DNA of 20,946 nt from a virus. The position numbers and the translations under genes are program-made. The stretch's first letter is position 1; each line of letters starts with the position of its first letter. The notes under the pieces are model-generated. The model was not told the origin of the DNA. It saw nothing but the letters and a program-made list of their open reading frames with translations, and made no database searches. The DNA lies in the IMG/VR virus record IMGVR_UViG_3300037493_000284, positions 1 through 20,946 of that record. One strand, written 5' to 3'. Below are positions 14,995 through 20,946 of the stretch, piece after piece.

Positions 14995-15470
14995 TTTTTG
15001 CCTCCAATTACAATTCCTAAACGAGCCATATCACCTGCAATACGACTAGGGATAGGGGGTAGCTCTACCTCTTCTTTTTTAGGGCGTCCTACGGCCTTTT
15101 TGACCCCTTCCTGAGCATATCCTTTATCAGCCAACCATTTGGCAGCAGCAGTGCCTCCGGGTTGTTTAGCATGACTCTTCATTTGTTGAATAGCTTCAGA
15201 ACGTAGCTTAACTTCTAACTCAGCTTGCCACTTATCTACGTGGGGTTTAATTAAGACATGGTTGCGTACTTCAATCCAATGCTCCCAATCCCCTAACAAG
15301 GTTTGTGCTGGAAGATATTCAGACGGGTCACGGCAATCAAGAAACACTTCTTTCCATTGTTGCAACGTATACACTGGTTTAAACTTAACGTCAGGACGAG
15401 CAAACTCTTTAAAGAGTTGTAATATTACTCGCTTGCCACTGCCATCAAGGAACTTGGTTCGGTCAACCAT
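14991..15470 (-). CDS. Terminase small subunit (candidate)
   Basis: A 159-residue protein two genes upstream of the HNH and large terminase genes. Early helical segment (ILQLFKEFARPDVKFKPVYT, about 16-35) and RDPSEYLPAQTLLGDWEHW (47-65) form the probable DNA-binding half. KWQAELEVKLRSEAIQQMKS (80-99) is a likely oligomerisation helix. The C-terminus has a GRPKKEEVE element (128-136), a Lys/Glu-rich motif frequent in small terminases. The assignment rests on composition, C-terminal motif and gene order rather than a strict signature. The start has GGAG 7 bases upstream and lies 46 bases inside the previous gene, an unusually long overlap. Confidence 0.7.
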   Translation of the reverse strand: MVDRTKFLDGSGKRVILQLFKEFARPDVKFKPVYTLQQWKEVFLDCRDPSEYLPAQTLLGDWEHWIEVRNHVLIKPHVDKWQAELEVKLRSEAIQQMKSHAKQPGGTAAAKWLADKGYAQEGVKKAVGRPKKEEVELPPIPSRIAGDMARLGIVIGGKK

Positions 15471-15691
15471 TCAATACTCCTAATCATTTGTTTAGGTATT
15501 TGATTACGCCTAGCTATCTCACCATTACTAGTAACTGCTTGTGTAAGAATAATACCTTCGGGGCCATCATAAACAACCCACCCTACTTGCTTACATAACA
15601 CTGGAACATACAGAAACTCTTCTTCGTGTACAGCCCAAGCTGTAACATCTAACTCTGAAGCATCTTCCCAAATTATGTAAGCTAGTTTCAT
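15425..15691 (-). CDS. Conserved small hypothetical protein
   Basis: An 88-residue protein beginning MKLAYIIWEDASELDVTAW. A small beta-rich fold is suggested by VGWVVYDGPEGIILTQAV (36-53), followed by RRNQIPKQMIRSIEWL (61-76). The pattern of an early WxD, then a 'GW-V' strand and a C-terminal IPK-MI element occurs in many small phage proteins that I know only as hypothetical. The ATG overlaps the TGA of the preceding gene (ATGA) and has no clear ribosome site of its own, so translation is probably coupled. The last 15 codons overlap the candidate small terminase in another frame. Function unknown. Confidence 0.65.
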   Translation of the reverse strand: MKLAYIIWEDASELDVTAWAVHEEEFLYVPVLCKQVGWVVYDGPEGIILTQAVTSNGEIARRNQIPKQMIRSIEWLTEPSSLMAVASE

Positions 15692-15855
15692 TTTTTAGCT
15701 TTATTTTTAGCTGTACGCTCACCTCGTTTAGGTAAGCTTTTACCTGCTTTAGACATGGCAATTGCCACTGCTTGTTTCTGACTCTTACCACTGTCCATTT
15801 CTTTTTTAATGTTTTTAGAAATGGTTGATTTACCTTTACCTTCTTTTAACGGCAT
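15688..15855 (-). CDS. 55-aa basic protein (DUF6496-like)
   Basis: A 55-residue, Lys-rich protein beginning MPLKEGKGKSTISKNIKKEM. The stretch GKSQKQAVAIAMSKAGKS (23-40) is characteristic of a widespread small phage and bacterial family, which I recall as DUF6496; the number is from memory. AAGGA lies 6 bases before the ATG. It ends in an ATGA overlap with the next gene. The high positive charge suggests binding to nucleic acid or to a scaffold, but no function is known to me. The antisense and other-frame reads in this stretch have no support. Confidence 0.75.
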   Translation of the reverse strand: MPLKEGKGKSTISKNIKKEMDSGKSQKQAVAIAMSKAGKSLPKRGERTAKNKAKK

Positions 15856-15864
15856 AATAGTTCC

Positions 15865-16233
15865 TTAAATAAGTTCAAAATGTGGGCCATCAAAAAAACT
15901 TTTGAAGTCACCACCCCATTTAATTTTTACATTTAACTCAATAGCTGCACGCTCCATAGCTAATGCAATTGGGTAGTAATCTTCTTTTTCCCAACTTACT
16001 TTACCATCTACATAAGCTACTAAATCTACTGCTCTACCAATAAGGTGTTTACTTTTCATTGTTTTAGACAAACCCTTTTTAAATAGTTCTTCTTGTCTAA
16101 CCAATGTACGAATACCCTCAGTAACACCAAAGTCAATCTCAGTTATTTCAATTGCACGTTTAACTACTGCAACTAAATCTTCATCTACACCTTTTAATCT
16201 ATCTAAAGATCGTTGTGATAATTGGAATGTCAT
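15865..16233 (-). CDS. Endolysin, M15-type L-Ala-D-Glu / D-Ala peptidase
   Basis: A 122-residue peptidoglycan peptidase of the M15 (VanY/T5-endolysin) type. FGVTEGIRTLVRQEELF (35-51) is the substrate-binding region. SKHLIGRAVDL (61-71) supplies the SxHxxGxAxD zinc motif with H63 and D70. DGPHFELI (115-122) supplies the third ligand H118, with D115 as the probable catalytic residue. All key residues are present and the length is normal for a single-domain enzyme. There is no signal peptide or membrane anchor, so export to the cell wall must depend on a holin. The ATG overlaps the TGA of the holin-like gene upstream (ATGA). This would cleave the peptide stems at lysis. Confidence 0.9.
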   Translation of the reverse strand: MTFQLSQRSLDRLKGVDEDLVAVVKRAIEITEIDFGVTEGIRTLVRQEELFKKGLSKTMKSKHLIGRAVDLVAYVDGKVSWEKEDYYPIALAMERAAIELNVKIKWGGDFKSFFDGPHFELI

Positions 16234-16598
16234 TTCTTAAACCCTGCAACAATGCGACTACCAAACAAGAAACCAAATGCAATGTTGGCTGCTTCAATGG
16301 CTAACTGTTGAATGTGTACATCTACAGGTACATACAGTGTTGAAATACCTACAGAAATTACTAGTAATGCACCTATATAACGTGCTGAAGCTCTTAAGTC
16401 CACTACCCACTGGCTAGGTTGACCAATGGGAGTGTCCATTTTAGCGACAGCTTCTAGCCGCCGTACATCTGCTTCATCTAGTTTAATCTGCTCGTCAACA
16501 GTGGTGGCTTTAACACTCCCTGCCCACTTACCAATGGCTTGTTTAATACCTTCTACACCAATAGGTACTAACGCACCTACAATTGTTTCTAGTAACAT
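16230..16598 (-). CDS. Holin, gene-transfer-agent 3TM-type
   Basis: A 122-residue membrane protein. Residues 1-27 form an amphipathic or membrane-contacting helix. About 30-55 is charged and helical. TPIGQPSQWVVDLRASARYIGAL (56-78) carries the P-x-W-V-x-D-x-R-A element I associate with the GTA-holin (holin of 3TMs) family. Two membrane helices follow at about 75-91 and 98-115. AAGGTG precedes the ATG by 6 bases. It is translationally coupled to the endolysin, the standard lysis pairing. The most likely role is to make the lethal membrane lesion that releases the enzyme. Confidence 0.75.
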   Translation of the reverse strand: MLLETIVGALVPIGVEGIKQAIGKWAGSVKATTVDEQIKLDEADVRRLEAVAKMDTPIGQPSQWVVDLRASARYIGALLVISVGISTLYVPVDVHIQQLAIEAANIAFGFLFGSRIVAGFKK

Positions 16599-16599
16599 A

Positions 16600-16824
16600 T
16601 TACACCTTGTGGTTAGACCAAACTGTTGCTAATGCAGCTACTAAACCACTAATAAACAATAACGGCTTAGCTATCTTAGAAAGCCAATCCAAAACAACGA
16701 ACGCCCCTTGCGCTGCATGAAAGGCATCAACTACGTCTTTGGTGTCTTGTGCAACCTTATCAACTTTGCTTTCTACAGCAATAAGGCGCTCGTATATTGC
16801 AGTGTGGCTTACTTCATCAGTCAT
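16600..16824 (-). CDS. Small single-membrane-helix lysis-cassette protein
   Basis: A 74-residue protein. Residues 8-40 are a soluble coiled-coil-like helix (AIYERLIAVESKVDKVAQDT), and a single hydrophobic segment lies at about 52-69 (AKPLLFISGLVAALATVW) near the C-terminus. This topology is common in small phage proteins beside holins. It could be a holin, antiholin or an accessory. I see no lipobox and no spanin-like periplasmic domain. Its ribosome site is weak and it begins 6 bases after the upstream stop, suggesting coupling. Confidence 0.6.
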   Translation of the reverse strand: MTDEVSHTAIYERLIAVESKVDKVAQDTKDVVDAFHAAQGAFVVLDWLSKIAKPLLFISGLVAALATVWSNHKV

Positions 16825-16830
16825 AACTAA

Positions 16831-17019
16831 TTACTTATTAACAATAGGTTGTGTGGTAATAATTCTTAGTAGTGTTACAACAACAGCAATACCAATACCT
16901 ACGTACATTTGTTCAATTGCTGTAATAGGTAGTACAAAAATAAATCCTTGCATTACTGACAATACTGCTAGACTAATGGAAAACCAAACAGTTTTTGATT
17001 TAAGTAGTTGTATTAACAT
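16831..17019 (-). CDS. Small two-helix membrane protein (holin candidate)
   Basis: A 62-residue protein with two predicted membrane helices, about 10-30 (TVWFSISLAVLSVMQGFIFVL) and 37-55 (QMYVGIGIAVVVTLLRIIT), short ends and a basic residue before each helix. The sequence pattern 'LKSKTVWF...LAVLS-QGF' recurs in small holin-like proteins of many phages. It is the first of three consecutive membrane genes before the endolysin, so it could be the holin or its regulator. The upstream gap is about 22 bases. Confidence 0.6.
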   Translation of the reverse strand: MLIQLLKSKTVWFSISLAVLSVMQGFIFVLPITAIEQMYVGIGIAVVVTLLRIITTQPIVNK

Positions 17020-17041
17020 TTGCGTTATTAGTATTAGTTAA

Positions 17042-17287
17042 TTATTCTGGCTGTGCAACTGATGCTTGGTAAGCAGCAACAACTTCAGCAGTGTGCATGG
17101 CAGCGCAGATGGCCTTCACACGGGCATCCTCGGCGCTGTAATCATCGCCGGGGGCAACAACGTGGCGCGCAAACTTGCTGCTGATTTCAACGCCATCTTC
17201 CATAATGGCAGTTTTGGTGCGGACTTGAAGTGTGCCGTTTTCCAAGACCTCAATGCGGTCAACAATTTCAATTTTTTCTAAAGCCAT
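17042..17287 (-). CDS. Conserved small phage protein, unknown function
   Basis: An 81-residue protein. EKIEIVDRIEVLENGTLQVRT (4-24) forms beta strands, followed by EDGVEISSKFARHVVAPGDD (30-49) and a helical C-terminus. I recall the same 'IEVLE-G-IQVRT ... DGVEIS ... H-V-APGDD' pattern from many phages, usually just beside tail-fibre genes. Its base composition is clearly more GC-rich than the lysis genes that follow, which puts it with the right-hand module. GGAG lies 8 bases before ATG. Function unknown. Confidence 0.72.
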   Translation of the reverse strand: MALEKIEIVDRIEVLENGTLQVRTKTAIMEDGVEISSKFARHVVAPGDDYSAEDARVKAICAAMHTAEVVAAYQASVAQPE

Positions 17288-17361
17288 TTTGATACTCCAA
17301 TCAAAATCAATTTCTGGTCTTCTGGGCCAGTACAGTTTTTAAACCGATCAACAAAGCAAAA
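17288..17361 (-). other. Gap between spike and small protein, no gene
   Basis: A 74-base spacer. It holds the GGAG ribosome site of the 81-aa gene and a weak 4-pair CTGG/CCAG hairpin without a T-run. I see no terminator, promoter match or RNA gene. Confidence 0.4.
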
Positions 17362-18774
17362 TTACAACAACACAATCGCACCGCTGTTGTCTATTGTGAT
17401 AGTTTTAGTTACAAGTCCGTTAGGGCTAACCAAGCGAACGCCTGTTCCCGATATCGGTAAAGAAAGATTGCCCGAGGTTGTAAACCGACCAGCTTCAACT
17501 TCTACACCAGAAGCTGTTACTTGAAACACTAGGTTGGTTGACCCACCCGATGAGTGAGTAGCAGTCAATGACCCAGCTTGGCTTGAACCCAAAATACCCA
17601 TTTTTACGCCGTGATCTACGGAATCAGCCGTAGCCACAAACATGTCTGTGCCGCCGTTTGATCTCCGAGCGTAATAGAACGACGAATACGTCAATGCCGT
17701 TCTTGCACTGCTTGCCACTGCGCTTGCAAATGTTCCATTTACTTTATTCTTATCATTAACAAATCTATTTGTTACGGATATAAATTCCGGTGCAAACACG
17801 TACACGCTGTTATCTGGTGTATTTGTTGTATCGCATTTTATGCCGTTGGTGCATCGCTGAATCAAAGGCCCAACAATAGTTAATTGTCTGCAATATCCAA
17901 CATCTATGCCTGTCGTGGATAATCCACTATTCAACCCGGCGATATCCCCACCTTGGATAATAATATCTGCGTAATTTGAGCTGCTTGGAGTTCCGTCAAT
18001 GTTTACCTTAAACAAAACGCCCGGTACATTTTCCATGTACGTGTTGTAAAAACTAGCGCCGCAAGTTCTGTGGATATTCACACCACCAACGGAAGTGCTT
18101 TCAATTAAGCAATTTTCAAAGATGGAACCAAAACTGTTTCCACTTCCGTTGGATTCAATAATTACACCCCAAGGGGATTCTCTAAATGTGCAATCGTAAA
18201 ACTTCTGTGTTGTTGTTACATTTGAAGTTCCAGCAATATATAAAGAGGACGTTAAACAACCAGACAAGTTGACGTTTTTATATGTGCAAAGCATTCCAAA
18301 ATTTATGTACAAACCAATGCCAAATTTTGATACGCCTACGTTTTCAATTTCCGCAAAAGCAATGTTGATAAAATTTATACCAACAGAATTAGCCGTATTT
18401 GACCCAACAATGTCTATATTTTTAATAGCCACATTCCATACGTATCCTGAAAAAACGTCTGCCTGATCTAAAGTGAATCCAGTAGTTGCGGCAGTTGCGG
18501 ATGTGAAAGTAATTGTGCAAACGGATGCTGCGGGTCTGCGCCAATCAGTAGGTGTTTGGTTGGAACCTACAATGCTTTGCCCTTGTTTTAACACTAAGGG
18601 CTGAGAGCTAACATAATCACCCGGTGGAAAATAAACAGGGGAAACACCATTAGCGGCTGTAATTGCCGCTTGAAGTGCTGCGTAGCTGTCTACGCCATTT
18701 GGGTTAGCGCCATAATCAAGGACATTGATAAATGCCCCGCTTATCATTGAATTTGTAACTTTAGTCAGGCTCAT
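17362..18774 (-). CDS. Right-handed beta-helix tail spike (pectate-lyase-like)
   Basis: A 470-residue receptor-binding spike. FINVLDYGANPNGVDSYAALQAAI (16-39) followed by VYFPPGDYVSS (46-56) is the N-terminal signature of the pectate-lyase / RHGA-epimerase-type beta-helix superfamily in phage tail spikes. Residues about 100-320 show repeated coils ending in N, G or C stacks (FENCLIESTSVGGVNIHR). The last ~110 residues form a beta-rich trimerisation or foot domain (GRFTTSGNLSLPISGTGVRL). The N-terminus is short (about 15 residues), so there is no large virion-anchoring domain; it may attach through the fibre encoded upstream. It could bind or cleave a surface polysaccharide, but active-site acids cannot be assigned by eye. 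AAAGG precedes the ATG. Confidence 0.78.
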   Translation of the reverse strand: MSLTKVTNSMISGAFINVLDYGANPNGVDSYAALQAAITAANGVSPVYFPPGDYVSSQPLVLKQGQSIVGSNQTPTDWRRPAASVCTITFTSATAATTGFTLDQADVFSGYVWNVAIKNIDIVGSNTANSVGINFINIAFAEIENVGVSKFGIGLYINFGMLCTYKNVNLSGCLTSSLYIAGTSNVTTTQKFYDCTFRESPWGVIIESNGSGNSFGSIFENCLIESTSVGGVNIHRTCGASFYNTYMENVPGVLFKVNIDGTPSSSNYADIIIQGGDIAGLNSGLSTTGIDVGYCRQLTIVGPLIQRCTNGIKCDTTNTPDNSVYVFAPEFISVTNRFVNDKNKVNGTFASAVASSARTALTYSSFYYARRSNGGTDMFVATADSVDHGVKMGILGSSQAGSLTATHSSGGSTNLVFQVTASGVEVEAGRFTTSGNLSLPISGTGVRLVSPNGLVTKTITIDNSGAIVLL

Positions 18775-18784
18775 GGTTTAACCT

Positions 18785-19537
18785 TTAGACAAAATAAGTT
18801 ACAACAAACTGAATGTCAGATGTTGCTGCAACAGCAGTTACAGAATAAACAGACGTGCCGTAAACGCCACAGCCGTTAAAACTTGTTGCTGATCCAGCAG
18901 CAGAAGAACCGATGTAAACCAACCCTGCTGTTGAGAAGGGAAGTCCTGCGCACATAATCCCACCGCTCGTACAAGCAATGCTTGTAGCTCCTGACAAATA
19001 TCCAGATACGGTGACTTGTCTGCCAATTTTGGTGTAACTGCCAGAGGATGAGAACGCGCCAATAACCGTCAGGCCAGCCCCCTGTGTAGGCGTCCAAGTA
19101 CCTTCCTCATAGTCACTCAGCAACTCGCTTGTGCCTGTGCCCGGTGTGGCAGAAAAGTCGATGCCTTTGCCCGAGGTGCCGATGATGAGGTTTCCTGTGT
19201 TAAGTGTTGCATTTGCAGTTGTGCCATCAATGTTGAAAGCATTTGTGCCACCGCCAACAGTGACTTTTAATGAGCCGCCAGACGCAATTAAAGTGCCTTG
19301 GACATTGTCTTCGGGAGATATGCGGGTATTCCCGTTGCCACTCCAAGCTAAACCTTTACCGGCTGAAACTTTTACATCGTCAGTTGATGTTGCACCAGCC
19401 ATCGCAACATCGCGGCCAGCGGTCAGATTGGCAACACTAACTTGTTTGGTTGTGCTGCTTTGAACAATCGGCAAAACTTCTGTACCCGCTAAAGGGGTAG
19501 TTGATGCCGTTAGTGCGGAAATTTTTAAATCAGCCAT
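18785..19537 (-). CDS. Tail fibre / receptor-binding protein, 250 aa
   Basis: A beta-rich 250-residue virion protein. Residues 1-50 (ADLKISALTASTTPLAGTEV, then TTKQVSVANL) match a common phage fibre N-terminal segment. GNLIIGTSGKGIDFS (113-127) and LLSDYEEGTWTPT (138-150) are recurrent fibre motifs, followed by a Gly/Ser/Thr-rich beta domain with SGSYTKIGRQVTVSGYL at about 163-179. That C-terminal half is a likely knob or binding domain. The ATG overlaps the stop of the upstream spike (TAATG), with AAAGGA 8 bases upstream. Its place between two beta-helix spikes suggests an adaptor or small fibre in a shared receptor-binding complex. The target is unknown. Confidence 0.72.
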   Translation of the reverse strand: MADLKISALTASTTPLAGTEVLPIVQSSTTKQVSVANLTAGRDVAMAGATSTDDVKVSAGKGLAWSGNGNTRISPEDNVQGTLIASGGSLKVTVGGGTNAFNIDGTTANATLNTGNLIIGTSGKGIDFSATPGTGTSELLSDYEEGTWTPTQGAGLTVIGAFSSSGSYTKIGRQVTVSGYLSGATSIACTSGGIMCAGLPFSTAGLVYIGSSAAGSATSFNGCGVYGTSVYSVTAVAATSDIQFVVTYFV

Positions 19538-20946
19538 TAGATGTATCCTTTAACAGACCAGTAAATTGTGGATGCGTTAGTGTTAAAAACATTGATTGCT
19601 CTAAACGTAAAACCAGTAGTCGTTACAGTAGCAACTAACCCTGCAACAGTGCCATTACCATCTCCAGCAGTTAATTGAATGTTTTGCGGATCTGGTACGT
19701 TAAGAAACGGTGCGGCAAATGTTACGCTTGTCAAAGTTGATTGATAAAGCGATCCATACGCTATCCAACCAGAAGAACTGGTAACAGCAGATCCTATTTG
19801 CTCAGTTAATGCAACAGGCACATTGACAGCGCCAGATTGTTGAACTGGTGTTGTTATGCCAAAATAATTGTTTAAACCTACTTGACCGTTTGTCGGGTTA
19901 AGTAACGCCACAGCAACTGAAGTAACTCCTGCGCCAATAAATGTATTGCCAGAAATAATTAAGTTATTGACGTTGTTCAAACCAATTGAATTTACAACTG
20001 ATACATACCCCGCCCACAATTCAAAAATGTTTCCCGTCACTGCAATTTTTGACAGCCATGTGTTTGAGTCAGTGCCAATATGGAAGCCAGACAACGCAAA
20101 ATTGTTGCCTGTAATGTTGATTAGTGAAAAGGTTGCTGTACCACTTGTTCGGGTTAAAGAAATTGCAAAAGTGTCCATTAACTCAAAAGAATTGTTAACG
20201 ATCTGCAAATTGGAACTAGCTGCTCCTGTCCAAGCCATTCTGTAGCCATAACTTGCACCCAAGAATTTGCAGCCTGTGATTTTTAAACCACCGCTTGAGT
20301 TTTGCAAAATACCTGCGTTGCCTGCGCTGACTGGGTTAGTCTCAAACAAGCAATTGGTGATCATGCCGTCACCAGAATCAGAGTTATAAATGTTGGCTAC
20401 TTGAATACCCGCTACACGGTAATCAATAAAATTGCAATTTAAAACTTTCCAAAAACTTGCAGATTTAAAATAAATGCCTGTTGCAAAATTACGGCATAGC
20501 ACGTTGTCAAAAACGGTAATTTGATTTTCTTGTTGCGATCCAACAATAGGTGCGGTTATTTCAACGCAAGCCCCGACTGTTTTTGAAGTAGTTGCGGTAA
20601 AGGCAAAATCCCTGAACACAAACGCATTATTGGTTTGCGTAGTAGCAGAATTAAGCCAAAGACCGTTAAACACCATCAAAGAATCACTAGATGTGTCTGT
20701 GGAATACAAAACAGTCTCAGTTGGGCCATCACCCAAAATACCGCCACTGGTTATGGCTGTTGTAAGTTTTGTAAACAGATATGTGCCAGCAGGGTAATAA
20801 ACAATGCTACCAGTCGCGTGAGCCGCAGCCATAGCTGCTGTATCGTTTGTTACACCATCACCCACAGCACCAAAATCTTTAACGCTGACAGTTTGACGCA
20901 ATCTAGCTTGCACGGTAGTGGTTACAGCACCTGCACCCGCAGGGTT
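19537..20946 (-). CDS. Right-handed beta-helix tail spike, 5' end outside window
   Basis: The frame is open to the right edge, giving at least 469 residues, and the true start lies beyond 20946. The visible N-terminal part reads NPAGAGAVTTTVQARLRQTV and runs straight into VSVKDFGAVGDGVTNDTAAM, the standard entry to the pectate-lyase-type beta-helix of tail spikes. Because the NPAGAGAV leader continues upstream in the same frame, the GTG at 20913 is unlikely to be the real start. The beta-helix coils are clear (IYFKSASFWKVLNCNFIDYR, ITGCKFLGASYG, INITGNNFALSG). The end is a beta-rich foot domain finishing WSVKGYI. This protein probably carries the virion-binding anchor missing from the second spike. 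Polysaccharide depolymerase activity is possible but not shown. Confidence 0.8.
   Translation of the reverse strand, partial: NPAGAGAVTTTVQARLRQTVSVKDFGAVGDGVTNDTAAMAAAHATGSIVYYPAGTYLFTKLTTAITSGGILGDGPTETVLYSTDTSSDSLMVFNGLWLNSATTQTNNAFVFRDFAFTATTSKTVGACVEITAPIVGSQQENQITVFDNVLCRNFATGIYFKSASFWKVLNCNFIDYRVAGIQVANIYNSDSGDGMITNCLFETNPVSAGNAGILQNSSGGLKITGCKFLGASYGYRMAWTGAASSNLQIVNNSFELMDTFAISLTRTSGTATFSLINITGNNFALSGFHIGTDSNTWLSKIAVTGNIFELWAGYVSVVNSIGLNNVNNLIISGNTFIGAGVTSVAVALLNPTNGQVGLNNYFGITTPVQQSGAVNVPVALTEQIGSAVTSSSGWIAYGSLYQSTLTSVTFAAPFLNVPDPQNIQLTAGDGNGTVAGLVATVTTTGFTFRAINVFNTNASTIYWSVKGYI

Noticed and set aside
15591-15791. Minus-strand frame of 66 codons
   Set aside because: It overlaps the better-supported 55-aa and 88-aa genes in another frame, and its Arg/Cys-rich sequence resembles no protein.
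17310-17330. Possible CTGG/CCAG hairpin in the gap before the 81-aa gene
   Set aside because: Only 4 pairs with a long loop and no T-run. It is likely by chance.

Overview
The window is a near-complete structural and packaging module of a tailed double-stranded DNA phage, most likely a short-tailed (podovirus-type) phage. All 28 genes I accept lie on the minus strand and are packed head to tail, so the reading order runs from position 20946 down to 1. The podovirus call rests on a tail set made of a gp11-like tubular adaptor, a gp12-like nozzle and internal virion proteins, with no tape-measure, tail-tube or sheath gene. The host is not identifiable from the sequence. A M15-type endolysin and beta-helix spikes fit a Gram-negative, perhaps aquatic, bacterium, but that is inference.

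Layout in transcription order. (1) 20946-17362: receptor-binding module with a right-handed beta-helix spike (5' end outside the window), a 250-aa fibre protein and a second beta-helix spike. (2) 17287-15865: an 81-aa conserved small protein, then a lysis cassette of three small membrane proteins and a M15 peptidase endolysin. (3) 15855-12601: small basic and hypothetical genes, the small terminase candidate, a HNH-type protein and the large terminase. (4) 12591-7625: portal, a small helical protein, scaffold, major capsid protein, a rho-independent terminator, a decoration-like protein, a second strong hairpin and a C1q-like probable head fibre. (5) 7614-4120: tail tubular protein A, three mini-genes and tail tubular protein B. 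(6) 4127-1: a GNAT acetyltransferase, a small internal virion protein and a very large protein that runs off the left edge.

The item most worth attention is the gene at the left edge (1-3239, at least 1079 codons). It starts inside the window and has no stop in it. It carries a HEYGH zincin motif (residues 755-759) and, about 95 residues later, a SEFFAENFA motif. This pair matches the layout of the anthrax lethal-factor type metallopeptidases. It lies directly after a small internal virion protein and a GNAT gene, so a virion-packaged, cell-delivered protease is plausible though unproven.

Expression appears tightly coupled. Many genes overlap by ATGA, GTGA or TAATG, and Shine-Dalgarno sequences are often encoded in the last codons of the upstream gene. 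No stretch longer than about 75 bases is gene-free. I saw no tRNA, CRISPR array, insertion sequence, integrase or attachment site.
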